Shown in pieces: positions 16,401 through 22,975 of a stretch of 25,887 bases of DNA (position 1 is its first letter; each line of letters starts with the position of its first letter). The translations under genes were made by a program, and so were the position numbers. Origin of the DNA: a virus. The notes beneath the pieces are model-generated. The model was given only the letters and a program-made list of their open reading frames with translations. It did not search any database and was not told where the DNA came from. Location of the stretch: positions 1 through 25,887 of the IMG/VR virus record IMGVR_UViG_3300022748_000040, one strand, 5' to 3'.

Positions 16401-18357
16401 GGCCAACGTCGAACTGGACGTGGTGGGCTACGAAATCCGCACCAGCGACACAGGCTGGGGCACGGCAGGCGCTGTGTTCAGCGGTTCGGCCACCAGCACA
16501 CAGGCAGCAGCGCCAGCAGCAGGCACGCCGCAGACGTACTACCTGCGCGCCATCGACTTCTTGGGTAACTACAGCGCAGCTTCGGCCACCACTACGTTCA
16601 CCCTGGGGGCGCCGAACGCGATTTCCAGCCTGGCCGCTTCGGTGACAGGCACGCAGCTGCAGATCACCTGGTCGAAGCCAGCTTCGCCGATTTCCACCCA
16701 GGTGCCCGTCGCCCAGTTCGAAGTCCGCACCGCCGACACCGGCTGGGGCACATCGTCCACCGCTGTGTTCAAGGGTGATGCGTTGACATTCCTGGCAGCG
16801 CCACCCGCAGCCGGTTCGTCTGTCACCTACTACGCACGCGCCATCGACGCGCTGGGCAACTACAGCAGCACGTCGGCCAGCGTGACATTCACGTCCAGCG
16901 CTGTGACGAATATCGCCAGCTTCGCGACATCGTTCTACGCCACCAGCGCAACCAGTTCGACGGTGACGCTGTCCTGGTCCGATGTGGCGCCGCAGTACGG
17001 TCTGGCTGGCTACGTCGTCAGCTATGGCGCAGTCAGCAAGACAGTGAAATCGAACGGCATCATGCTGCCTGCCGACTGGGTGGGCGACCGCACGATCACC
17101 GTGAAAACCGTCGACCTGCTTGGCAACATCAGCACGGGCTATTCGCAGACCGTCACAAAGCAGCTGCCGAACAGCCCGACAAACTTCCGCGCCGAAGTCG
17201 TCGACAACACCGTGATGCTGTTCTGGGGTCAGCCAGCGAACACCACACTGCCGATCAGCCACTACCTGATCCGCAGGGGCACCAGTTGGGCGTCCTACGA
17301 CGTCGACTTCGGGCGCAAAGACGGCCTGTTCACGACGATCAACGAAGCCCAGGGCGGCACGTACACGTATTGGATCGCAACGGTCGACACCGACGGCAAC
17401 CCGTCCACGGCTGTCAGCGTGACGGCCAAGGTGTCCGAACCGCCTGACTTCACGTTTTACGGCCAGTTCAACAGCACGTTTTCAGGCACGAAGTCGTCGG
17501 CGTTCTTGGAAAACGGCGCCGTGGTGATGCCGGTCAACACGACCGAGACATTCGCCAGCCACTTCACATCGCACAGCTGGGCAGCACCAGGCGACCAGGT
17601 GACAGCGGGCTTCCCCGTGTTCATCCAGCCGTCAAGCAGCCCTGGCTATTACGAAGAAACCTTCGATTTCGGCACACAGCTGGCTTCGTCACGCGTGACC
17701 ATCGCCTATACCGCCAGCGTCATCGCAGGCACGCCGAACATGGCGGTCACGATCAGCACATCGGCTGACGGTAGCACCTGGGTGACGAACACAGGCAGCG
17801 CGCAGATTTATGCGACTTCGTTCCGATACGTGAAGGTGCGGCTTACTGCGACCGACGCGGACGGCAAAGGCATTTTCACGCTGAGTGCAATGTCCGTCAC
17901 ACTGGACGCCAAGCTGAAGAACGACGCCGGTTCGACCGCATGCGCGTCGACCGACGCATCGGGCACGGTGGCGAACTTCGCGCGCGAGTTCATCGACGTG
18001 ACCAGCATCACGCTGACGCCTGCGGGTACAACACCGGTAACTGCCGTGTATGACTTCTTAGACGCGGTAATTAGCGGGACATACTCGATCACATCCAACG
18101 TCTGTACCGTGTCTGCAACAGCGCACGGTTTAGTCGTGGGTCAAAAGGTCCGACTGAGTTTTACGTCTGGCACTGCGCTGTCGGGTGTTTATACTGTGGC
18201 CAGCGTCGTGAACGCGAACAGCTACACGGTGGCCCTGACGACCGCAAACACCAGCGGGAACGTGTCGACGTACTCGCAAGGCATGCGGATATACTTATTC
18301 AATAGTTCTGGAACGCGCGTAAGCGGCACCGCGTCCTGGTCCATCAAGGGTTACTAA
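13417..18357 (+). CDS. J-like tail tip / host specificity protein with gpI-like N terminus and FN3 repeats
   Basis: The product has 1646 residues (lambda gpJ has 1132). ATG 13417 is preferred over upstream in-frame starts because GGAG precedes it and the upstream codons lie inside the peptidase gene. Residues 1-75 are basic and end in a Gly run. Residues 81-126 are hydrophobic (TVLLLAVLVAAPYLVGPAML), similar to the gpI region of other phages. The J body starts near 140 (NAARLGQAIPVQYGRLRVFP). Residues ~880-1350 contain about five FN3-like repeats, two being near-copies (VRTADTGWG and IRTSDTGWG). Two copies of a ~65-residue Thr/Ser/Gly module occur near residues 250-318 and 1553-1619. It forms the central tip fibre that contacts the receptor. 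Confidence 0.9.
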   Translation: MHVVTVHDPFHPLRHREVRVVKNRRRICNLAPKTDKPFIAMVDGDIVLRKDWDRSVGGDQIVTFMMLPQGGGGGGSNPLNTVLLLAVLVAAPYLVGPAMLGLTGIAATIGTAAIVVGGSMLVNAIAPPVTASSMSNAATPAASPTYNIQAQGNAARLGQAIPVQYGRLRVFPDFAAQPYVEYANNEQYLYQLLCIGQGDYSIEAIQIADSAISSFNGVQYEVVLPGAVPTLFPANVVQSSEVSGQEFLSEAGTYSQTGTTITVTATAHGYTTGSNVYLNITSGAATSGVYTVATAPTLDTFTVTSTSRTTSGNVIVATSIGPFTVNAPTTVCKSIGIDVVCPRGLYYANDNGSLASKTAQFRVEARLVDQAGSPIGSWTTLTGDNAYTDWGNWNFYSWDWTHVPANTDTAQYQTASSDDGDYVITRTRTLVASSLISITGATTTPIRNSYKFDVSAISGGQTYPRFQVRAFRLDAKDTSTRAGHDIDWAGMRAYMPNTANYGNITLLAVRAQATNNLSSQSARQINVIATRKLKTVTATGLSSTTSATRSVAAALADAAMNTVYGGKLSSANIDWAALYALDQTLAARGDYLDVRFDTASTLWEALTQIGAVARTKPFMQGGILHVCRDQAATVPVALFSMRNIVQNSMSIQYMTATSMTADSVNVTYFDKNTWQQTTVSCVLAGGTSDNPAKISLLGVSERAQAFREGLYQAAANKYRRKVIKFSTEAEGFIPSFGDLIAIAHDMPAWGQTAEVTSWVSGTKTLTTNETLTWTAGATHYVGIRKRDGSIDGPFVATQGASPNVLVLATSPSFTPYTGLDEERTHIAFGPADTWRQPARVVSVVPRGPYQVEITAVNEDPSVHTADTGQTAPALKYSQLPITAPLPTVTGLTLAIDVTGATPQYVASWQAAPGAEHYAVEISFDGGTTWSAVATEYGTAHRWAANYNASASVRVAGVNIGRGAWVSASVNYSAAPASPTGFANTVSGNAVALTWSANVELDVVGYEIRTSDTGWGTAGAVFSGSATSTQAAAPAAGTPQTYYLRAIDFLGNYSAASATTTFTLGAPNAISSLAASVTGTQLQITWSKPASPISTQVPVAQFEVRTADTGWGTSSTAVFKGDALTFLAAPPAAGSSVTYYARAIDALGNYSSTSASVTFTSSAVTNIASFATSFYATSATSSTVTLSWSDVAPQYGLAGYVVSYGAVSKTVKSNGIMLPADWVGDRTITVKTVDLLGNISTGYSQTVTKQLPNSPTNFRAEVVDNTVMLFWGQPANTTLPISHYLIRRGTSWASYDVDFGRKDGLFTTINEAQGGTYTYWIATVDTDGNPSTAVSVTAKVSEPPDFTFYGQFNSTFSGTKSSAFLENGAVVMPVNTTETFASHFTSHSWAAPGDQVTAGFPVFIQPSSSPGYYEETFDFGTQLASSRVTIAYTASVIAGTPNMAVTISTSADGSTWVTNTGSAQIYATSFRYVKVRLTATDADGKGIFTLSAMSVTLDAKLKNDAGSTACASTDASGTVANFAREFIDVTSITLTPAGTTPVTAVYDFLDAVISGTYSITSNVCTVSATAHGLVVGQKVRLSFTSGTALSGVYTVASVVNANSYTVALTTANTSGNVSTYSQGMRIYLFNSSGTRVSGTASWSIKGY
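14164..14370 (+). repeat. Copy 1 of a duplicated ~65-residue module in the J-like gene
   Basis: The encoded segment follows the pattern TYSxTxxxxTVxATAHGxxxG, then VxLxxTSGxAxSGVYTVA and TSGNV. A second copy lies at 18073-18273 near the C terminus of the same protein. Similarity is mainly at protein level, so the duplication is not recent. Such modules in phage adhesion proteins are often labelled FCCH-like. Confidence 0.6.
18073..18273 (+). repeat. Copy 2 of a duplicated ~65-residue module in the J-like gene
   Basis: This copy encodes GTYSITSNVCTVSATAHGLV through SGTALSGVYTVASV to TSGNV, colinear with the copy at 14164-14370. Its local base composition is less GC-rich than the rest of the gene (for example GGTTTAGTCGTGGGTCAAAA), which suggests separate acquisition rather than in-place duplication. 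Confidence 0.6.
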
Positions 18358-18359
18358 AA

Positions 18360-20231
18360 ATGGCTGATTTCAACAAACCGGCGACGACTGACACTTACGC
18401 CAATTTCCTGGCGTACCTGAACGCGAAGATCGCAGACCTGGCGCTGGGCCTGGACCCTGCGAACACGACCGCGACCAACGTGCCCACGAACGCGGTGCGC
18501 TGGAATAGCGCGAACAACCGGTTCGAAAAGTACAACGGCACGGTGTGGGCAATCCTGTCGACTTCGTTCGCATTCCAAGATTTAAGCGCATCGGGCAACG
18601 TGACGCTGTCTGGTGGTGCTGCGAACGGCGTGCCGTACCTGAACGCAAGCAAACAGCTAACCACTGGCGCGGTACTGGTTTTTGATGGCACAAATTTGGG
18701 CCTTGGAACGGCAACACCAAACAATTATGCAGGCTACAAAACACTGACCATCAACGGCACCGCAACGACAGGCGGTGGCGAGATAGATTTTCAAGACGGC
18801 GGCACAACTCGCGGCTCGATTTTCTCGACAAGCACTGGGTTTTTTGTTTCCAGCTATAGCAGCATCGCTCTGCAATTTGGCATCAACGGCGCTGAAAAGA
18901 TGCGCCTGGATAGCGCTGGCAACCTGGGTATTGGTACGAGTTCGCCTTCAAATCCTTTGACAGTATTTGGCGCAAACGGAAGCACCACAAACGGCGCTCA
19001 ATTCAAAATCGCCAATACGACAGGCACTGCCGGAGCAACTCGTCTATCTCTTGCTGTTGATGATGCGAACCATAAAGTTTGGTTTATCAACGGTGGTTCA
19101 TCGGTAAATCCATCATTTAACTGGGCAACGAACGACAGCAATACTGCTTTAATGACGCTTGATGCTGTAGGCAACCTAGGCTTGGGACTTACGCCTAGTG
19201 CTTGGGGTGGTGGTTATAAAGCGCAGCAGTTTGGCACAACGGGGTCTGTGAGATTTGCTTCAGGCAACTTAGCTTTTGGCGACAATTACTATTTCAACGG
19301 TTCTAGTAACTTGTATCTGACAACTGCCGCAGCCAGTAACTACGTTCAAAGCAGCGGGGCACATTACTGGTACAACGCACCTTCCGGCACAGCAGGGACA
19401 GCTATCACCTTCACCCAAGCAATGACGCTTGATGCTAGTGGGAAGCTTTACCTTGGTCTTACTACTGGCTTTTCAAAATTTACAATTCAATCTGAAAGCA
19501 CTTATGGTGCGGGACTTGGATTAGTTAATGACGCAACCTTAAATTACAGTCGTTTAGATTTTCAAGCCACAAACACTGGTGGATACACACGCATCATTGG
19601 TGATGGTCGTTCGACTGGCTATATTGCTTTCCAAACTAATGACACAGAACGCGCCCGTATCTTCGCCAGCGGTGGCATGTCAATCGGCAACACCACCGAC
19701 CCTGGCGCGACGAACTTGTCCGTCAGCGGCACGATCAATGATGGCACGGCAACGCTGCGCCCGCTGGTGTCCGGCACCAGCCAGGCAACCACATCTGGCA
19801 CGACGAAAGACTTCACAGCCATCCCATCGTGGGTGAAGCGCATCACGATCAACTTCGGTGGCGTGTCGCTGTCCGGCACCAGTAACCTGCTGGTGCAGCT
19901 GGGCACTGGTTCGACAACATTCACGACCAGCGGCTACGCGTCGCAAGTCGTCACCGGCTTGGCGTCTGTGGCCGCAAGCAACAGCACCGCAGGTTTTGTC
20001 GTGTCGAGCAACTTCGTGGCCAGTGACACAGCCAGCGGCGTGATCACGATCAGCACCATCGGTTCGAACACCTGGGTCGAAGGTGGCACGCTGGCGCGCA
20101 ACGGCAGCAACGGCGCGTCGTTTTCTGCTGGCGCGGTGTCGCTGGGTGCCGCACTGACCGCTGTGCGCATCACCACCGTGAACGGCACCGACACGTTCGA
20201 CGCCGGTTCGATTAACATTCTGTACGAATAA
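18360..20231 (+). CDS. Tail fibre, likely receptor-binding, mosaic
   Basis: The 623-residue protein is Thr/Ser/Gly/Asn-rich and predicted all-beta. Residues 1-60 form an N-terminal attachment segment (DFNKPATTDTYANFLAYLNA). Residues ~100-435 contain four spaced repeats: KMRLDSAGNLGIGTSSP, LMTLDAVGNLGLGLTP, AMTLDASGKLYLGLTTG and RARIFASGGMSIGNTTDP, typical of trimeric fibres. Residues ~480-623 (IPSWVKRITINFGGVSLSGT to FDAGSINILYE) form a C-terminal domain that recurs in diverse phage fibres. No Ser-Lys S74 chaperone is visible. The central part (about 18660-19650) is clearly AT-richer and uses different codons from the ends. An AAGGG precedes the start within the J gene tail. Confidence 0.85.
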   Translation: MADFNKPATTDTYANFLAYLNAKIADLALGLDPANTTATNVPTNAVRWNSANNRFEKYNGTVWAILSTSFAFQDLSASGNVTLSGGAANGVPYLNASKQLTTGAVLVFDGTNLGLGTATPNNYAGYKTLTINGTATTGGGEIDFQDGGTTRGSIFSTSTGFFVSSYSSIALQFGINGAEKMRLDSAGNLGIGTSSPSNPLTVFGANGSTTNGAQFKIANTTGTAGATRLSLAVDDANHKVWFINGGSSVNPSFNWATNDSNTALMTLDAVGNLGLGLTPSAWGGGYKAQQFGTTGSVRFASGNLAFGDNYYFNGSSNLYLTTAAASNYVQSSGAHYWYNAPSGTAGTAITFTQAMTLDASGKLYLGLTTGFSKFTIQSESTYGAGLGLVNDATLNYSRLDFQATNTGGYTRIIGDGRSTGYIAFQTNDTERARIFASGGMSIGNTTDPGATNLSVSGTINDGTATLRPLVSGTSQATTSGTTKDFTAIPSWVKRITINFGGVSLSGTSNLLVQLGTGSTTFTTSGYASQVVTGLASVAASNSTAGFVVSSNFVASDTASGVITISTIGSNTWVEGGTLARNGSNGASFSAGAVSLGAALTAVRITTVNGTDTFDAGSINILYE

Positions 20232-20243
20232 GGAAACCACACC

Positions 20244-20531
20244 ATGCAAACCACTTGGACCATCAACGAACTTGAACGTGAAGCCACCGACGGCCTGGTG
20301 ACTGTCGGCCACTACAGCGTGACCGCAGTGGACGGCGAATTCACCGCCAGCACATACGGCACGGTTAGCTTTGAGCGCGCCGACACGTTCATCGAGTTCG
20401 ACAAGCTGACCGAACACGACGTCATCAGCTGGGTGCAAGCCAAGCTGGGCAAAGCCGACGTCGAACAGTCGCTGGCCGCACAGATCGAGGCGCAGAAAAA
20501 CCCGCCCGTGTTGCGCGGCAAGCCTTGGTAA
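20244..20531 (+). CDS. Small conserved phage protein, unknown function
   Basis: The 95-residue protein begins MQTTWTINELEREATDGLVT and ends with EAQKNPPVLRGKPW. It appears to be a single beta-rich domain (HYSVTAVDGEFTASTYGTVS) followed by a helix (HDVISWVQAKLGKADVEQSL). I recall similar short proteins, with the WTIxxLE start and the NPPVxxGxPW end, in many aquatic phages next to tail fibre genes, but I cannot give a function. A GGAAACC RBS context precedes ATG 20244, 12 nt after the fibre stop. A virion or fibre-associated role is plausible from location only. Confidence 0.8.
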   Translation: MQTTWTINELEREATDGLVTVGHYSVTAVDGEFTASTYGTVSFERADTFIEFDKLTEHDVISWVQAKLGKADVEQSLAAQIEAQKNPPVLRGKPW

Positions 20532-20558
20532 TTGTTTTACAACCACAAAGGGGAAACC

Positions 20559-20807
20559 ATGAAAACCATCGAACTCAAACTGGCGCCTGAAGCGATCAAC
20601 GTGATCCTGGCTGGCCTGGAAGAACTGCCGCACAAGATCAGCCGCCGCGTGCTGGACGAAGTGCTGCAGCAGTGCCAGGCGCAGGCACAGCCCGCACCTG
20701 CAGCGCCACCCGCACCGCCTGCGACACCTGAAGCACCGGCGATCCCAACAGAACCGAATGCGGCGGCAATTCCCGCTGTCGACGTCATCCCATCCACTGA
20801 AGGCTAA
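20559..20807 (+). CDS. Small protein with Pro/Ala-rich tail, unknown function
   Basis: The 82-residue product has an N-terminal domain of about 45 residues (MKTIELKLAPEAINVILAGL, then EELPHKISRRVLDEVLQQCQ), one strand and two helices, followed by ~35 residues of Pro/Ala-rich disordered sequence. ATG 20559 is chosen because AAAGGGG lies 5-11 nt upstream; a TTG nine codons earlier has no RBS. The N-terminal pattern resembles short helical phage proteins found near lysis modules. No function can be assigned. Confidence 0.75.
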   Translation: MKTIELKLAPEAINVILAGLEELPHKISRRVLDEVLQQCQAQAQPAPAAPPAPPATPEAPAIPTEPNAAAIPAVDVIPSTEG

Positions 20808-20809
20808 AT

Positions 20810-21085
20810 ATGGGCGAAGAAGTTCAGCGCGACCTTGGAAAACATGAAGCGCAAATCGAAGCATTGGAACGTGACGTGCGCGATCTACGTGACGAAATCG
20901 CCGAATTACGCCGCGAGTTTTCAGGCATGCGCGCTGACTTCACCACCGCCTTGGCGACCATCAACGCCACACTGTCCGAAGCCAAGGGTGGCTGGCGTGT
21001 GCTGATGATGGTCGGTGGCGCATCGGCTGCCGTTGGCGGCCTGGTGGTCAAACTATCAGCCTGGTTCAACACGCTGCCCAAGTGA
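20810..21085 (+). CDS. Coiled-coil protein with C-terminal membrane segment, holin-like candidate (XhlA-like)
   Basis: Residues 1-55 form a heptad-rich, charged coiled coil (HEAQIEALERDVRDLRDEIA), and residues ~63-83 form a single hydrophobic segment (VLMMVGGASAAVGGLVVKLS) followed by a short tail. This soluble-helix plus C-terminal anchor layout is that of XhlA-type haemolysin/holin partners. At 91 residues the size fits. It starts 2 nt after the upstream stop with GAAGG as RBS. It may act in membrane permeabilisation with the two-TM protein at 22147-22518, but could also be a structural or regulatory membrane protein. Confidence 0.7.
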   Translation: MGEEVQRDLGKHEAQIEALERDVRDLRDEIAELRREFSGMRADFTTALATINATLSEAKGGWRVLMMVGGASAAVGGLVVKLSAWFNTLPK

Positions 21086-21086
21086 T

Positions 21087-21812
21087 GTGGACCCGTTCAC
21101 AGCACTTGCAGCACTGCGGGCCGCTTACAGCGGCATTCAGTATTGTTGCGAATGCCTGGGCGAAGGGACCGTGCAGGTCCAAAAAATCAAAAAGGCTGCA
21201 GAGCAAGCACAGCAGATCGTCAAGGATGCCAAGGGTATCTGGTCGATCATCAGAGGGCTGTTCGGCATCAAGCCAGCGCCCGCACCAGCTGCACCAGTGG
21301 CCGCTGCAGCCGCGCCAGCCGCGAAGTCACGCAAGCGCGAAGAATACACAACGCACATCCCCACCGAAGACGAAATCGTTCAGCAGTTCATCGGACACCT
21401 GGGCGAGTTCTTCACAAACCACGGCACGCTGGCGGCTTACATCGCCAAGCGATACGACGAAGTTTTCGGGAAGGACGTAATCGACCCGAAAGAAGTTCTG
21501 GAATTGACAACGCTGCAGGCCGAGGTCGACGGCGCGTATATGAAACTCAGCGAAATGATGCGCGTGCGCGCACCGTCACAGCTGGGGCCGCTGTGGACGC
21601 GGTTCAACGCGATGAACGACAAGGTGAAAGCTGGCCAAGAGGCCAGGCAGCTGAAGCAAAAGCGAGAAAAGGCAAAGCGCGACGCGCAACTGTGGAACGA
21701 ACGGAATGACCGCATCGACCGCAGCATCGCCTGGTCTGTCGGGCTTGGACTGGTTTTCTATTTTTGGGTTTTGATGGGCTGCGTATGGCTAAACACGACA
21801 ACAATGGGGTGA
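21087..21812 (+). CDS. Membrane-anchored helical protein, unknown function
   Basis: The product has 241 residues if the GTG at 21087 is the start (V/MDPFTALAALRAAYSGIQ). This was chosen because related-looking phage proteins start with MDPxTA and because the codon lies just after the upstream stop. Segments: an Ala-rich helix with Cys pair (YCCECLGEG), a helix (KKAAEQAQQIVKDAKGIWSI), a Pro/Ala linker, a helical domain (~95-195) with many charged residues, and a C-terminal membrane segment (SIAWSVGLGLVFYFWVLMGC). It lies in the lysis region and may anchor a lysis or superinfection function, which is speculation. I see no catalytic motif. The 3' end overlaps the next gene by 28 nt. Confidence 0.72.
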   Translation: MDPFTALAALRAAYSGIQYCCECLGEGTVQVQKIKKAAEQAQQIVKDAKGIWSIIRGLFGIKPAPAPAAPVAAAAAPAAKSRKREEYTTHIPTEDEIVQQFIGHLGEFFTNHGTLAAYIAKRYDEVFGKDVIDPKEVLELTTLQAEVDGAYMKLSEMMRVRAPSQLGPLWTRFNAMNDKVKAGQEARQLKQKREKAKRDAQLWNERNDRIDRSIAWSVGLGLVFYFWVLMGCVWLNTTTMG

Positions 21813-21982
21813 TCATTCTGCTGTGCGTGGTCATCGGCATTTTGTTTGTGTGCTTTGTGATCTTGCTGCTGCGGCTGATGACGGTCGACGCAGTTCTGGT
21901 GCACCACAAACGAGAAGTCGACAAGGCCATCGTGCTGCTGCGTGACGAACGGGAACGATTCAAGAAAGGCCAAGATGAATAA
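21785..21982 (+). CDS. Small single-TM protein, unknown
   Basis: This 65-residue protein begins MAKHDNNGVIILLCVVIGIL and continues with FVCFVILLLRL, one transmembrane segment (residues ~9-31), followed by a charged helix (KREVDKAIVLLRDERERFKK). ATG 21785 has only a weak RBS (GGGCTG), and it overlaps both neighbours, a typical arrangement in compact lysis cassettes. Possible roles are antiholin or accessory membrane protein; neither is shown by sequence. Confidence 0.68.
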   Translation: MAKHDNNGVIILLCVVIGILFVCFVILLLRLMTVDAVLVHHKREVDKAIVLLRDERERFKKGQDE

Positions 21983-22160
21983 ACTGAAACTGATCCTGGT
22001 GCTGGTGGTGATGATGGGCGCGACAGCGTGCCAAGAACGCTACCGCTACCACTGCCAAGACCCGAAGAACTGGGAAAAAGAAGACTGCAAACCGCCGATC
22101 TGCGAGGCCACGCAAACCTGCCCTGAATATTTAAGGAAACGCAACCATGACCCCAAGTGA
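21975..22160 (+). CDS. Small Cys-rich lipoprotein
   Basis: The 61-residue product has a signal peptide MNKLKLILVLVVMMGATAC with a lipobox-like ATAC, so Cys19 is the probable lipidation site. The mature part holds a regular pattern: YRYHCQDPKNWEKEDCKPPI followed by CEATQTCPEYL, with four Cys. I recall small lipoproteins with this YRYxCQDPxNW motif in marine phages; their role is unknown to me. AAAGG lies just upstream of ATG 21975. Location among lysis genes suggests an outer-membrane or periplasmic action at lysis or superinfection exclusion, which is inference. Confidence 0.75.
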   Translation: MNKLKLILVLVVMMGATACQERYRYHCQDPKNWEKEDCKPPICEATQTCPEYLRKRNHDPK

Positions 22161-22518
22161 ATTCAAACAGTACATCGACGCCTGGCGTGGCCCAGCCCTG
22201 ACGCCTGAACAGATCGAAGCGAACAGCAAACGGATGATCCTGCGTGGATTCGTCACCATTCTGGTGATGATCGCGGGTTTGCTGGCATATAGCGTGGTTT
22301 TCTCCGAACAGCCCATGCTGGACATGGCGCCAGCGGACAAGCAGAACTACCGCATACTCGAGTTGATCGCCGTGCAGATTTTCTCTGTGCTGGCCATCAT
22401 TCTGGGCGCGAAGGCGATGTCGACACCTGCACCAGCACCCGAACCAGAACCACAGGTCACGCAGACCGTGGTGATCGACAACGACAACGGTGACGAAAAT
22501 GTTCGGCCTGCTGCCTAA
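22147..22518 (+). CDS. Two-TM membrane protein, holin candidate
   Basis: The 123-residue protein has two predicted membrane helices: residues ~33-52 (FVTILVMIAGLLAYSVVFSE) and ~71-90 (ILELIAVQIFSVLAIILGAK). Both ends are hydrophilic, and the C terminus is acidic and Pro-rich (PAPEPEPQVTQTVVIDNDNG). Two TM segments with an acidic tail placed before spanin and endolysin genes fit a class II holin, but this size and pattern are not specific. The endolysin has no signal peptide and needs a holin, so one must exist in this cluster. AAGGAAACGCAACC precedes the start. Confidence 0.65.
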   Translation: MTPSEFKQYIDAWRGPALTPEQIEANSKRMILRGFVTILVMIAGLLAYSVVFSEQPMLDMAPADKQNYRILELIAVQIFSVLAIILGAKAMSTPAPAPEPEPQVTQTVVIDNDNGDENVRPAA

Positions 22519-22972
22519 CCCCTGGGTGATCATCGGTGTGATGCTGGCGATCAGCAGCGCGTTCGGCGGTGGCTACTACAAAGGCCACCACGACGCCACG
22601 ACCGAAATGCAAATCGAAGTCGCCAGGCTGAACGACGAAGCGCGGGTAAAAGAGCGCGAAATGCAAGAGCGCGCCAACAACCACGCGCTGGAATTACGAA
22701 AGGCCCAAGACAATGCAAAAACTGAAAACAACCGCGTGGCTGATGGCCTGCTGTCTGGCTCTATGTGGCTGTCAGTCCCCTGTGGTGCCGTTCAACCCGC
22801 CCCAAGCGCCCCTGCTGCCGCCCGACCTGGCATCAAAGCGCAGTGCAAACTTGACCCAGCAGCTGCTCGAAAACTTCTCGACATCGCAGCCGAAGGCGAC
22901 GACGCCATCCGGCAACTGAATGCCCTGATTGATTTTTACAACGACGTGCGCGGCACACTACTTGAAAGGTAA
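22499..22972 (+). CDS. Rz: Inner-membrane spanin (Rz-like)
   Basis: This 157-residue protein has an N-terminal membrane anchor (residues ~8-28, WVIIGVMLAISSAFGGGYYK) followed by a long coiled-coil periplasmic region (QIEVARLNDEARVKEREMQE) and a C-terminal segment LLDIAAEGDDAIRQLNALID that I recognise from many Rz-like proteins. ATG 22499 is preferred over GTG 22490, although neither has a strong SD. The gene overlaps the upstream membrane protein by 20 nt. It would pair with the outer-membrane lipoprotein encoded inside it to fuse the membranes at the last stage of lysis. Confidence 0.85.
   Translation: MFGLLPNPWVIIGVMLAISSAFGGGYYKGHHDATTEMQIEVARLNDEARVKEREMQERANNHALELRKAQDNAKTENNRVADGLLSGSMWLSVPCGAVQPAPSAPAAARPGIKAQCKLDPAAARKLLDIAAEGDDAIRQLNALIDFYNDVRGTLLER
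22713..22919 (+). CDS. Rz1: Outer-membrane spanin lipoprotein (Rz1-like), embedded in Rz
   Basis: The 68-residue product, in the +1 frame relative to Rz, has a signal sequence ending in the lipobox LCGC (MQKLKTTAWLMACCLALCGC) and a Pro-rich mature start (QSPVVPFNPPQAPLLPPDLA) followed by a helix, the hallmark composition of Rz1 proteins. AAAGG lies upstream of ATG 22713. Complete nesting of Rz1 in Rz is as in lambda. The overlap forces both frames to be maintained in the same sequence. Confidence 0.88.
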   Translation: MQKLKTTAWLMACCLALCGCQSPVVPFNPPQAPLLPPDLASKRSANLTQQLLENFSTSQPKATTPSGN

Positions 22973-22975
22973 ACC

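Noticed and set aside
15781-17262. A 493-residue minus-strand open frame under the J-like gene
   Set aside because: Its composition (Arg/Gly/Cys-rich without recognisable motifs) is that of an antisense shadow; the plus frame carries clear FN3 repeats.
19680-20864. A 394-residue minus-strand open frame spanning the fibre end and three small genes
   Set aside because: It crosses several well-supported plus-strand genes with individual RBSs, and its product shows no domain pattern.
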